From positions 1 to 10,023 of the forward strand of contig CAIXHI010000003.1 in assembly GCA_903919215.1 (NCBI GenBank): a DNA stretch of 10,023 nt, written 5' to 3'. Of this stretch, positions 1 through 5,905 are shown piece after piece. Position 1 is the stretch's first letter; the number at the start of each line of letters is the position of its first letter. A program made the translations under genes and the position numbers. The DNA is from an uncultured Acidimicrobiaceae bacterium (GTDB taxonomy: Bacteria; Actinomycetota; Acidimicrobiia; Acidimicrobiales; Ilumatobacteraceae). Below the pieces are notes generated by a model. That model searched no databases, was not told the DNA's origin, and saw nothing but the letters and a program-made list of their open reading frames with translations.

Positions 1-97
1 CATTCACGACACGCTGTCCGCGGCCGAAGGGATTGCCACCCGTTCTGAGGGTGACGATCCGTTCCGTCGGGTGGTCATCGCTCCGGCGAATGACTGA
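1..97 (+). CDS. khpB: Jag/KhpB R3H-domain RNA-binding protein, C-terminal end only
   Basis: This is the 3' end of a gene that begins left of the window. Reading from base 2, the last 31 codons end with TGA at 95-97. They contain a TRSEGDDPFRRVVIAP stretch, which closely resembles the conserved C-terminus of the R3H domain in Jag (SpoIIIJ-associated protein, KhpB). Jag/KhpB is a cytoplasmic RNA-binding protein with KH and R3H domains, usually encoded between yidC and rsmG near the origin. The neighbour rsmG fits exactly. Its stop overlaps the rsmG ATG in an ATGACTGA junction (90-97), so the two genes are probably translationally coupled. The KH domain and the start are outside the window. The call rests on one short motif plus gene order. 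Confidence 0.8.
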   Translation, partial: IHDTLSAAEGIATRSEGDDPFRRVVIAPAND

Positions 98-629
98 CGA
101 CACTGCACTTGAGGCGGCCTTGGCTGCCATCGCAGAACGGGGAGCGATCGGTGAACGATCGCTCCCCGTTGCAATTGCGCACGCAGATCAGTTTGCGGCC
201 GCGGTGCCGGCGGAGGCCCGTCGGTTGGTGGACCTTGGTTCCGGCGGTGGACTTCCCGGCCTGGTGGTCGCGATGCGCTGCCCGTGGCTGCAGGTGACAT
301 TGGTGGAGCGTCGTACGCGTCGGGCCGATCTGTTGTTGCGTGCCGTGCGCTCGTTGGTATTGACCGAGCGCGTCACGGTGGTGAGTGATGACGTACGGGT
401 GGTGGCGGAGGCGGAGCCGAACTCGTTCGATGTCGTCACCGCCCGCAGCTTTGCAGCTCCGGCGATCACCGCCCAGTGGGCCGGTGCCCTGCTCCTGTCA
501 GGTGGGGTGCTGATCGTCAGTGAACCGCCGACCGATGAAGTGGATCGCTGGTTGCCCACTGTGCTGGAGCTCACCGGTCTCCAGGATCTTGGCCGTGAGC
601 AGGGGATACGCCGTTTCGAACGGCGCTGA
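90..629 (+). CDS. rsmG: RsmG-like 16S rRNA methyltransferase, short and divergent
   Basis: This 179-residue protein resembles RsmG (GidB), the SAM-dependent enzyme that methylates N7 of G527 (E. coli numbering) in 16S rRNA. A clear SAM-binding glycine loop, LVDLGSGGGLPGLVVA, lies at residues 46-61, followed by an acidic strand end (LVERR, 71-75). The conserved arginine segment appears as TARSFA (about 116-121). I chose the ATG at 90 because it overlaps the jag stop. The longer frame from a TTG at 33 would lie almost wholly inside jag. The protein is shorter than typical RsmG (about 200-240 residues): the N-terminal helical region is reduced. The usual Lys-Gly motif after the late beta strand reads SEPP here. 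Position between jag and parA is the standard rsmG place, so orthology is likely, while retained activity is less certain. Confidence 0.82.
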   Translation: MTDDTALEAALAAIAERGAIGERSLPVAIAHADQFAAAVPAEARRLVDLGSGGGLPGLVVAMRCPWLQVTLVERRTRRADLLLRAVRSLVLTERVTVVSDDVRVVAEAEPNSFDVVTARSFAAPAITAQWAGALLLSGGVLIVSEPPTDEVDRWLPTVLELTGLQDLGREQGIRRFERR

Positions 630-645
630 TGTTCCACGTGAAACA
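630..645 (+). promoter_or_regulatory. parS: parS centromere site 1
   Basis: TGTTCCACGTGAAACA matches the bacterial parS consensus TGTTNCACGTGAAACA at every defined base and differs from the perfect palindrome at one position. ParB binds parS as a clamp-loading site and spreads from it. The site starts at the base directly after the rsmG stop codon and lies upstream of parA and parB, where origin-proximal parS sites are common. Confidence 0.95.
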
Positions 646-686
646 TCCTTTCGGGTGTGTGCGGGACGGATCAGGCGCTGCCTCCG

Positions 687-702
687 TGTTTCACGTGGAA
701 CA
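687..702 (-). promoter_or_regulatory. parS: parS centromere site 2, inverted copy of site 1
   Basis: TGTTTCACGTGGAACA on the + strand is the exact reverse complement of site 1, so the two sites face opposite ways with centres 57 bp apart. Including the flanking base, the inverted match is 17 bp (629-645 against 687-703). ParB should bind both. No third copy of the core was seen in the window. Confidence 0.95.
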
Positions 703-785
703 TTCCAGGATCCCCGCCAGCGGTGCAGTCTTCGGCTATCCTGCCGTTGTTCGCCTGCACTGTGCGGGCGTGCAGGAGCTCCTGA

Positions 786-1592
786 ATGACTGCAGATGCC
801 TCAGGCCGTCGCCCTCTCCCCCGTGTGATCGCAATCGCGAACCAGAAGGGCGGGGTGGGCAAGACCACCACCACTGTCAACCTGGGTGCATGCCTCGCTG
901 AGCTGGGCTACCGCACCCTGGTGATCGACCTCGACCCCCAGGGAAATGCCTCGACCGGTCTCGGTATCGAGAACCGTGGCCTGGACACGTCCATGTACCA
1001 CGTAATCATGCACGAAGCTCCGTTGGAGAACTGCGTCGAACCCACCGCGGTCAAGAACTTGTTCGTCGCCCCCGCCAGTCTTGATCTCGCCGGCGCAGAG
1101 ATCGAGTTGGTGCCGGCGTTCAGTCGTGAGAATCGGCTACGCCGCGCGATCGATGCGGTACTCGACGACTACGACTACGTGTTGATCGACTGCCCGCCCT
1201 CACTTGGCTTGCTGACGGTGAATGGTCTCAACGCGGCCCGTGAGGTGCTGGTGCCGATCCAATGCGAGTACTACGCGTTGGAGGGCCTCGGCCAACTGTT
1301 GCGCAACGTCGACCTCGTCAAGCGCAACCTCAATCCGACGCTGGAGGTCAGCACGATCGTGTGTGTCATGTATGACGCACGCACCAAGTTGGCCGATCAG
1401 GTGGTCAGGGAGGTGCGTGAGCACTTCGGTGACAAGGTGTGCAGGACTGTCGTGCCGCGAACGGTGCGGCTGTCAGAGGCGCCGTCGTACGGTCAGTCGA
1501 TCATCACATTTGATTCTGGTTCTAAGGGTGCCACTGCCTACCGCAGTGTCGCCAAGGAGGTGAGCGGTGGCCCGGCAGAGCGGACTCGGTAA
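786..1592 (+). CDS. parA: ParA (Soj) chromosome-partitioning ATPase
   Basis: This 268-residue protein is a ParA/Soj-family P-loop ATPase that binds DNA non-specifically as an ATP dimer and moves ParB-parS complexes apart at segregation. It has the deviant Walker A motif KGGVGKTT (21-28) with its signature first lysine, the Walker A' segment LVIDLDPQGNAST (45-57), and Walker B YVLIDCPPSLG (131-141). The ATG at 786 has a Shine-Dalgarno AGGAG at 774-778 with 7 bases between, which supports this start and a short N-terminal extension (about 12 residues) before the ATPase core. In some ParA proteins such an extension contacts ParB. The gene's 3' end overlaps parB by 26 bp, so the two are made together. 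The parS pair lies just upstream. Length and motifs are normal for a chromosomal ParA. Confidence 0.97.
   Translation: MTADASGRRPLPRVIAIANQKGGVGKTTTTVNLGACLAELGYRTLVIDLDPQGNASTGLGIENRGLDTSMYHVIMHEAPLENCVEPTAVKNLFVAPASLDLAGAEIELVPAFSRENRLRRAIDAVLDDYDYVLIDCPPSLGLLTVNGLNAAREVLVPIQCEYYALEGLGQLLRNVDLVKRNLNPTLEVSTIVCVMYDARTKLADQVVREVREHFGDKVCRTVVPRTVRLSEAPSYGQSIITFDSGSKGATAYRSVAKEVSGGPAERTR
1554..1560 (+). promoter_or_regulatory. Ribosome binding site of parB
   Basis: AAGGAGG inside the 3' end of parA is a near-perfect Shine-Dalgarno sequence, six bases before the GTG at 1567. It fixes the parB start despite the overlap with parA. Confidence 0.85.
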
Positions 1593-2493
1593 GGGTTTGG
1601 GGGCACTGATTCCTTCAGATGTCAGTGGTGTAGCGGCGAGCGATCAGCCGCGGCTGGAGGAGATTCCAGTCGGGAGCGTCGTTCCCAACCCGCACCAACC
1701 CCGTGTGCACTTCGACGAGGAGTCGTTGTCGGAACTCGCGGCCTCGGTGCGCGAGATCGGTGTGCTGCAGCCGATTCTGGTGCGACCATTGGAGAACGGG
1801 CAGTACGAGCTCGTCGCCGGTGAGCGCCGATGGCGGGCGGCGCGCCGCGCTGGCTTGGCGGTGGTCCCTGCAATCATCCGCACCACTGACGAACTGGGCT
1901 CGGTCGAGCGGGCGTTGGTCGAGAACCTGCATCGTCAGGACCTGACGCCGCTGGAAGAGGCCTCGGCCTACCAACAGTTGGTCGAAGACTTCTCGCTGAC
2001 CCATGAGCAGATCGCTTCGCGTGTGGGCAAGAGTCGCTCGGCGATCACCAACACGTTGCGACTCCTCTCGTTGCCGGCGGCCATTCAGGCATTGCTGGCG
2101 GACGGGCGGCTCACTGCTGGCCACGCTCGCGCGTTGCTCGGTTCACCCGATCGTGCGTTCCAGGAGCAGTTGGCTCGTCGGGCGGCGGCGGAGGGTTGGT
2201 CGGTGCGCATGCTGGAAGAGGCGGTGCGCGATCGTGGAGGAGCGGCCCCTGAGGCAGCCGAGCCTGCGGCACCGACCCGCGAGGTACAGGATGGGGCTGG
2301 ACTGACCCCGGCCACTCGACTGCGGCCCCCCGGTTTGCTGGAACTCGAACAACTCTTGGCCGAGTATTTGTCCACACGTGTGAGTGTCACTATGGGGACG
2401 AGCAAGGGCAAGGTCGTGATCGAGTTCGCCGATCTGGAAGACCTGGAGCGCATTTATCACCATATGACCACGCAGAGTGGTGAACTGCAGTAG
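1567..2493 (+). CDS. parB: ParB (Spo0J) centromere-binding CTPase
   Basis: This 308-residue ParB/Spo0J protein binds parS, hydrolyses CTP and slides along DNA as a clamp, forming the origin partition complex. The N-terminus carries the GLGKGLGALIP segment (6-16), the usual ParA-interacting end. The CTP-binding domain shows GERRWRA (85-91) and ENLHRQDLTPLEEA (119-132). A helix-turn-helix for parS follows at about 145-168 (LTHEQIASRVGKSRSAITN). A Pro/Ala-rich linker (about 226-250) precedes the C-terminal dimerisation domain (about 258-308), which includes TSKGKVVIEF. It starts with GTG behind a strong Shine-Dalgarno sequence and overlaps parA by 26 bp. All motifs expected for function are present. 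No convincing terminator hairpin with a T-run follows the stop. Confidence 0.97.
   Translation: MARQSGLGKGLGALIPSDVSGVAASDQPRLEEIPVGSVVPNPHQPRVHFDEESLSELAASVREIGVLQPILVRPLENGQYELVAGERRWRAARRAGLAVVPAIIRTTDELGSVERALVENLHRQDLTPLEEASAYQQLVEDFSLTHEQIASRVGKSRSAITNTLRLLSLPAAIQALLADGRLTAGHARALLGSPDRAFQEQLARRAAAEGWSVRMLEEAVRDRGGAAPEAAEPAAPTREVQDGAGLTPATRLRPPGLLELEQLLAEYLSTRVSVTMGTSKGKVVIEFADLEDLERIYHHMTTQSGELQ
2368..2376 (+). promoter_or_regulatory. DnaA box candidate inside the parB 3' region
   Basis: TTGTCCACA matches the form of DnaA box favoured in Streptomyces and mycobacteria and differs from the E. coli consensus TTATCCACA at one base. It is inside parB coding sequence, so it could be chance. 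Its nearness to the boxes after parB is why it is listed. Confidence 0.4.
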
Positions 2494-2551
2494 GGTGACT
2501 ACCCAGCGTCCATATTTGGCAGAGAAGCTCCGCATGAGGGTTACTCACAAC

Positions 2552-2572
2552 TGTGGATACTACTGTGGATAA
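2552..2572 (-). promoter_or_regulatory. Tandem pair of DnaA boxes between parB and the cwlM-like gene
   Basis: On the - strand, 2564-2572 reads TTATCCACA, a perfect consensus DnaA box, and 2552-2560 reads GTATCCACA, with one mismatch. Both belong to a 10-bp direct repeat (ACTGTGGATA at 2550-2559 and 2562-2571) with a 12-bp period. They lie in the short convergent gap 2494-2576, which is less GC-rich than its surroundings. DnaA binding is a reasonable inference. Whether the pair acts in origin control or DnaA titration cannot be told from the sequence. Confidence 0.6.
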
Positions 2573-2576
2573 CACC

Positions 2577-3545
2577 TCAACCTGTGCGTAAGATCCACAG
2601 GTCGAGGGCGCGCAGTACCGCACTCGTGAGTTGCGCCGTGGCGTCGGTCGCCAACCGTGCCGGTCCGATAGTCAGCAGCACGGCGGGCATACGCGTTTCG
2701 CGCAGCACCGGCAGCCGCATCCCGCACGCCATGGGTGCAAGGTGCTCGATCGCGGGCACGGCCGCCAACTCGTTGACCAGTGCCTCAGCCAGCGCCCGTC
2801 CGCCGACGGACTCGAACGTGGGCACCTTGTAGTAGTACGCAGTGGCGATCGGGTCGGGGTGGCTCTGGAAGCCGAGGTAGGCGTGTGCGCCGAAATGGTT
2901 GGCCGCCAACGCCTGCGCGACCGGATCTGGTTCGTCGAGTGGCATCACTGTGGCCCCCAACTGGCGGAACTCTCGCGACAACGTGCGGGTGAGGGTGCTG
3001 AGCCCTCCGAACTGACCCAGGACGACGCGGCAATGGGCGACCGAGCCAAAGCCGGCCCGTAGACGTTCGCGTTCGCGCACAGTGGCGACCCCTGGGCCGT
3101 CCCCGGTTTGGCTACTCACACGGTCGATGGTGCGGACGGTCTCCGGCCCGCAGATACCGTCGGCGATCAACCCGCAGTTGGACTGGAAGTCGGCCAGGGC
3201 CTGCGCAGTGCGCGGCCCAAGAATCCCGTCCACGCGACCGCAGTCGAACCCAAGGCGCGCCAATCGGGACTGCAGTTCGGCCACATCATCACCACGCAGA
3301 TTGGGCAGGGTCAGCACCAAGTGCCGGTCACCGAATCGCCACGATGCTTCCACCAGCGCTGTCCAGGTGGTCTCATCGCAGACACCGTCCGCATGCAGGC
3401 CGCGGGCGGTTTGGAACGCGCGCACGGCGGCCTCCGTGGGCGCGCTGTAGCTGCCCGCCTCAGCACCCGCGGCGGGTACATGCCCGGCGGCGCTGAGGCG
3501 GCGTTGCAGATCGCGAATGGCCTCGCCGCGCTGACCGGGAGTCAG
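2577..3545 (-). CDS. cwlM: CwlM-like protein: two peptidoglycan-binding domains and a degenerate amidase domain
   Basis: This protein of about 322 residues has two PG_binding_1 domains and an N-acetylmuramoyl-L-alanine amidase (Amidase_3) fold in the order of actinobacterial CwlM. Domain 1 spans about 4-66 (T..AV.AFQ..RGL..DG). Domain 2 spans about 84-143 and contains DGICGPETVRTI. The amidase-like part (about 170-320) keeps a RETRMPAVLLTIG segment, but the zinc ligands are gone: the usual DPGHGG reads LGQFGG, the SIHAN-type strand reads LGFQSH, and the late VEIG glutamate is Thr. No signal peptide is seen. Mycobacterial CwlM is a cytoplasmic regulator of MurA controlled by PknB, and a regulatory role is the best inference. 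The first ATG/GTG/TTG in frame (GTG, 3425) would cut domain 1 in half. Coding clearly runs back to the trxA stop, where CTG at 3545-3543 forms a CTGA overlap, so I use that start. It is the last gene of the - strand run. Confidence 0.78.
   Translation of the reverse strand: MTPGQRGEAIRDLQRRLSAAGHVPAAGAEAGSYSAPTEAAVRAFQTARGLHADGVCDETTWTALVEASWRFGDRHLVLTLPNLRGDDVAELQSRLARLGFDCGRVDGILGPRTAQALADFQSNCGLIADGICGPETVRTIDRVSSQTGDGPGVATVRERERLRAGFGSVAHCRVVLGQFGGLSTLTRTLSREFRQLGATVMPLDEPDPVAQALAANHFGAHAYLGFQSHPDPIATAYYYKVPTFESVGGRALAEALVNELAAVPAIEHLAPMACGMRLPVLRETRMPAVLLTIGPARLATDATAQLTSAVLRALDLWILRTG
2591..2599 (+). promoter_or_regulatory. Weak DnaA box candidate
   Basis: AGATCCACA keeps the ATCCACA core but mismatches the first two bases of the consensus. 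It lies inside the last codons of the cwlM-like gene, 18 bases beyond the perfect box and in the opposite orientation. On its own it would be ignored. Confidence 0.25.
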
Positions 3546-3877
3546 CGGGAAGTAGGCAGGAATTCGTTCAGCTCCTGGAGCAGTTGGCCCTTGCCCTTCG
3601 CGCCCACAAGACGCTTGCGGACATCGCCCTTGTCGAAGACGAGCAGGGTGGGGATGCTCATCACGTTGTAGCGCATCGCGATGTCCGGGTTCTCGTCGAC
3701 GTTCACCTTGGCGATGGTGATACCGGGCTGCTCGGTGGCGATCTCACCCAGGATGGGGGCGATGAGCTTGCACGGGCCACACCATTCGGCCCAGAAGTCG
3801 ACCACGATCGGCTTGTCGCTGCTGGCGACGGTCTCGTCGAAGGTGGACGTGGTGAGTATGACAATTCCGTCGGCCAT
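3542..3877 (-). CDS. trxA: Thioredoxin
   Basis: This 111-residue protein is a complete cytoplasmic thioredoxin, which reduces protein disulfides and is recycled by TrxB with NADPH. The active site WCGPC is at 32-36, the buried Asp at 27 (VVDFWAEWCGPC), and the cis-proline at 76 in MSIPTLLVF. The ATG at 3877 has an AAAGGA Shine-Dalgarno sequence at 3884-3889 six bases away. It lies 88 bp after trxB, the widest gap in this run, so an extra promoter is possible, but I could not identify convincing -35 and -10 elements. Its TGA overlaps the presumed CTG start of the cwlM-like gene. The trxB-trxA-cwlM order is the same as in mycobacteria. Confidence 0.97.
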   Translation of the reverse strand: MADGIVILTTSTFDETVASSDKPIVVDFWAEWCGPCKLIAPILGEIATEQPGITIAKVNVDENPDIAMRYNVMSIPTLLVFDKGDVRKRLVGAKGKGQLLQELNEFLPTSR

Positions 3878-3965
3878 GGCGGGTCCTTTCGCTTCGGAAC
3901 CGTGATGCTATCGCTGTCGCATCGAGAGGGTGAGCTACAGCCCGTTGCCGGGGCAGCGACCCTGC

Positions 3966-4916
3966 TCAGTGCGTATGCCCGACCGCTTCCAGCCAGCGTT
4001 CGGTGTCGATCGCAGCCATGCATCCAGACCCAGCAGCGGTGATCGCCTGGCGGTAGGTGTGGTCCTGCACGTCACCGCAGGCGAATACGCCCTCGATGTT
4101 GGTGTAGGACGAACCTGGCTTGGTGATCAGGTAACCGTTGTCCTCCATGTCGAGGATGCCCTTGAACAGATCGGTGTTCGGTCGGTGGCCGATGGCCACG
4201 AACAGGCCGGTGACCGCAAGCGTCTCGACGGCACCGGTCTGCACGTTGCGCACGACCGCACCTTCGAGCTTGTCGGTGCCCAGCAGATCATCGACCACCG
4301 AGTGCCAGCGGATCTCGATCTTCGGGTTGTTGTTCGCTCGATCCTGCATCACCTTCGAGGCACGCAACACGTCGCGGCGCACGAGCATGGTGACCTTGGA
4401 GGCGAACTTGGTGAGGAACGTCGCTTCTTCGATGGCGCTGTCGCCACCGCCGACGACAGCAATCTCGTGTCCGCGGAAGAAGAATCCGTCGCATGTGGCG
4501 CACGTGGACAGACCATGGCCCAGCAGCCGTTGCTCGGCCTCGAGGCCCAGCATCAGGCTCTGCGCACCGGTGGACACGATGATCGCATCGGCGGTGTGCA
4601 GTTCGTCGCGTACCCACACCTTGAACGGACGAGCACTGAAGTCCACTGCCGTTGCCTTGGCGGTGAGGAACTCGGCACCGAAGCGAGCAGCCTGTTCGCG
4701 GCAGCGCATCATCAGGTCGGGGCCCATGATGCCCTCGGGGAAGCCGGGGAAGTTCTCGACTTCGGTGGTGAGCATCAACTGGCCACCGGGCTGATCGCTG
4801 GTGCTGCTGGGCTCACCTTCGATGACGAACGGAACGAGGTTGGCGCGGGCGGTGTAGATCGCCGCGGTGAGGCCGGCGGGACCCGAGCCGATGATGAGGA
4901 CCGGATGGTGGCTCAC
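3966..4916 (-). CDS. trxB: Thioredoxin reductase (NADPH, FAD)
   Basis: This 316-residue protein is a low-molecular-weight thioredoxin-disulfide reductase that passes electrons from NADPH through FAD to thioredoxin. The FAD-binding glycine motif GSGPAG is at 10-15, the redox pair CATC at 139-142 followed by DGFFFRG, and the NADPH site GGGDSA at 156-161. A downstream RRDVLRAS supplies the arginines that recognise the 2'-phosphate of NADPH. The C-terminal FAD contact is VFACGDVQDHTYRQAITAAG. The start is GTG in a GTGA overlap with the stop of the upstream small membrane gene, with a GAGG stretch just ahead, so translation is probably coupled. Length and motifs are typical. The trxA partner follows 88 bp downstream. 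Confidence 0.97.
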   Translation of the reverse strand: MSHHPVLIIGSGPAGLTAAIYTARANLVPFVIEGEPSSTSDQPGGQLMLTTEVENFPGFPEGIMGPDLMMRCREQAARFGAEFLTAKATAVDFSARPFKVWVRDELHTADAIIVSTGAQSLMLGLEAEQRLLGHGLSTCATCDGFFFRGHEIAVVGGGDSAIEEATFLTKFASKVTMLVRRDVLRASKVMQDRANNNPKIEIRWHSVVDDLLGTDKLEGAVVRNVQTGAVETLAVTGLFVAIGHRPNTDLFKGILDMEDNGYLITKPGSSYTNIEGVFACGDVQDHTYRQAITAAGSGCMAAIDTERWLEAVGHTH

Positions 4917-5248
4917 GCCGCCTCACCCTTGGAGTGGCGCAGGCGCAGCATGATGAAACCGGTGATCATCATCAGGCCACCGGTGATGAGGTACGACAAC
5001 CACACCGTGGTGGGATGGTCGGTGCGGGTCATGCGGCTGAGCACCACCTGGGCGAAACGAACGAACAGGATCGTGGCGAGGGGAGCGGCCACCAACAGGC
5101 AGATGACGACGAGCACGCCAAAGACGATGGCTCGCGACACCTTCACAGCGTTGTCGGTGGTGACGCTGCGCACTTTGACCACCGTGCGCTCGATCGTGTC
5201 GGCGAGGTGGGGTGCCCAGTTGGGGTCGGTGAACGGATTGCCCGGCAT
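4913..5248 (-). CDS. Small protein with two membrane segments, function unknown
   Basis: I do not recognise a function. The 111-residue product has a hydrophilic N-terminal part rich in charged and hydroxyl residues (TDTIE-like, about 15-40), then two hydrophobic segments at about 41-63 and 82-101. A short loop with several Arg (about 64-81) separates them, and the tail is basic (RLRHSK). I chose the ATG at 5248, 23 bp after the yhhN stop. A frame open to 5368 would run back inside yhhN and encode non-membrane sequence there. The stop overlaps the trxB GTG by four bases, so the gene is probably cotranslated with trxB. It could be a small membrane adaptor. The holin-like topology alone is not evidence of a holin. 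Confidence 0.8.
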   Translation of the reverse strand: MPGNPFTDPNWAPHLADTIERTVVKVRSVTTDNAVKVSRAIVFGVLVVICLLVAAPLATILFVRFAQVVLSRMTRTDHPTTVWLSYLITGGLMMITGFIMLRLRHSKGEAA

Positions 5249-5271
5249 GCGCTGGAGCCTATCCCGACCGG

Positions 5272-5901
5272 CTACCAGAGGCTGATGGCGAGCGAGGCGA
5301 TGGCCCCGTGGTAGGTGACCATGACTGCCACCGCCATCCATGGGCGTGTGCGCACGAACTGACGCCACCCGAGGATCGAGTCGCTGATGACGAACAACGT
5401 GGCGCCGACGATCACCCAGGGCTTCCCGGTGGCCCAGCCGAACGCCGTCATGGCGGAGATCACGAGCAGATAGGCGGTGACCGGAGCCTTCAGCGCTGCT
5501 TCCTGAGTTGCCGCACCGCGAACGATGATGTTGCCGATCGACATGACCAGCACCGCAGCCAACAGGATGGCAACCCCCGCCAACCGTGGCGCGTCGAGGC
5601 CGTACTGGACGAAGAGGACGATGAACACGACGTGACCGAGGAGGAACGATCCCAGACCGACCACGAACTTGTCGACCACCGGCATCAGCGCGACGTCACC
5701 CGCGAGGCACAGTGCGAGGGCAACAACGGCCACGGCGATCTGACTGCCGGGAGCGCCGCTCACCAACGCCAGGCCGATCACCAGCACCGTGGTGGCCGGT
5801 TTGGTCCACGACTCCAGACGTTGGCGGTCTGCGAGGCGAGACCACCAATCGGCGGCAGCGGTGAGAGCAGTGACGATCAGCAGGGCGACCCGCATGGACA
5901 T
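5272..5901 (-). CDS. YhhN/TMEM86-family membrane protein (lysoplasmalogenase family)
   Basis: This is a very hydrophobic protein of 209 residues with about eight predicted membrane helices. Family-like features are KPATTVLVIGLAL near the N-terminus, LCLAGDVALM in the middle, GSFLLGHVVFIVLF, and GATLFVISDSILGWRQF near the C-terminus, the last with its conserved Ser-Asp. The family contains lysoplasmalogenases, which hydrolyse the vinyl-ether bond of lysoplasmalogens, although many bacterial members have unknown substrates. The ATG at 5901 is four bases after the anti-sigma stop. A TTG at 5916 would overlap that gene, and an ATG two codons downstream is also possible. Its place between the anti-sigma gene and trxB is not found in M. 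tuberculosis. A link to membrane-lipid stress under the sigma factor is an inference. Confidence 0.85.
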   Translation of the reverse strand: MSMRVALLIVTALTAAADWWSRLADRQRLESWTKPATTVLVIGLALVSGAPGSQIAVAVVALALCLAGDVALMPVVDKFVVGLGSFLLGHVVFIVLFVQYGLDAPRLAGVAILLAAVLVMSIGNIIVRGAATQEAALKAPVTAYLLVISAMTAFGWATGKPWVIVGATLFVISDSILGWRQFVRTRPWMAVAVMVTYHGAIASLAISLW

Positions 5902-5905
5902 CCGC

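Noticed and set aside
33..89. Extension of rsmG to a TTG at 33
   Set aside because: It would overlap the end of jag almost completely, has no Shine-Dalgarno sequence, and adds residues unlike any RsmG N-terminus. The ATG at 90 overlapping the jag stop is better.
629..901. Small open frame starting MFHVKH
   Set aside because: The peptide is an artefact of translating the parS sequence, and the frame runs into parA.
2490..2504. Possible hairpin at the parB stop (GGGT-GACT-ACCC)
   Set aside because: The stem is only four base pairs and no T-run follows, so it does not support a terminator call.
2541..2549. TTACTCACA as a further DnaA box
   Set aside because: It has two mismatches in the core of the consensus, too weak to count.
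3905..3965. GC-rich inverted segment between trxB and trxA (GCCC...GGGC)
   Set aside because: The stem is four base pairs with a seven-base loop and no T-run on the transcribed strand; not a convincing terminator.
3930..5285. Long open frame of 451 codons on the + strand
   Set aside because: It runs antisense to trxB, the small membrane gene and the trxA-trxB gap. The - strand proteins have clear family motifs and the + strand product has none; it is a high-GC shadow frame.
5249..5368. Upstream extension of the small membrane gene to 5368
   Set aside because: This part lies inside the yhhN-type gene in another frame and encodes His/Arg/Gly-rich sequence unlike the rest of the protein.
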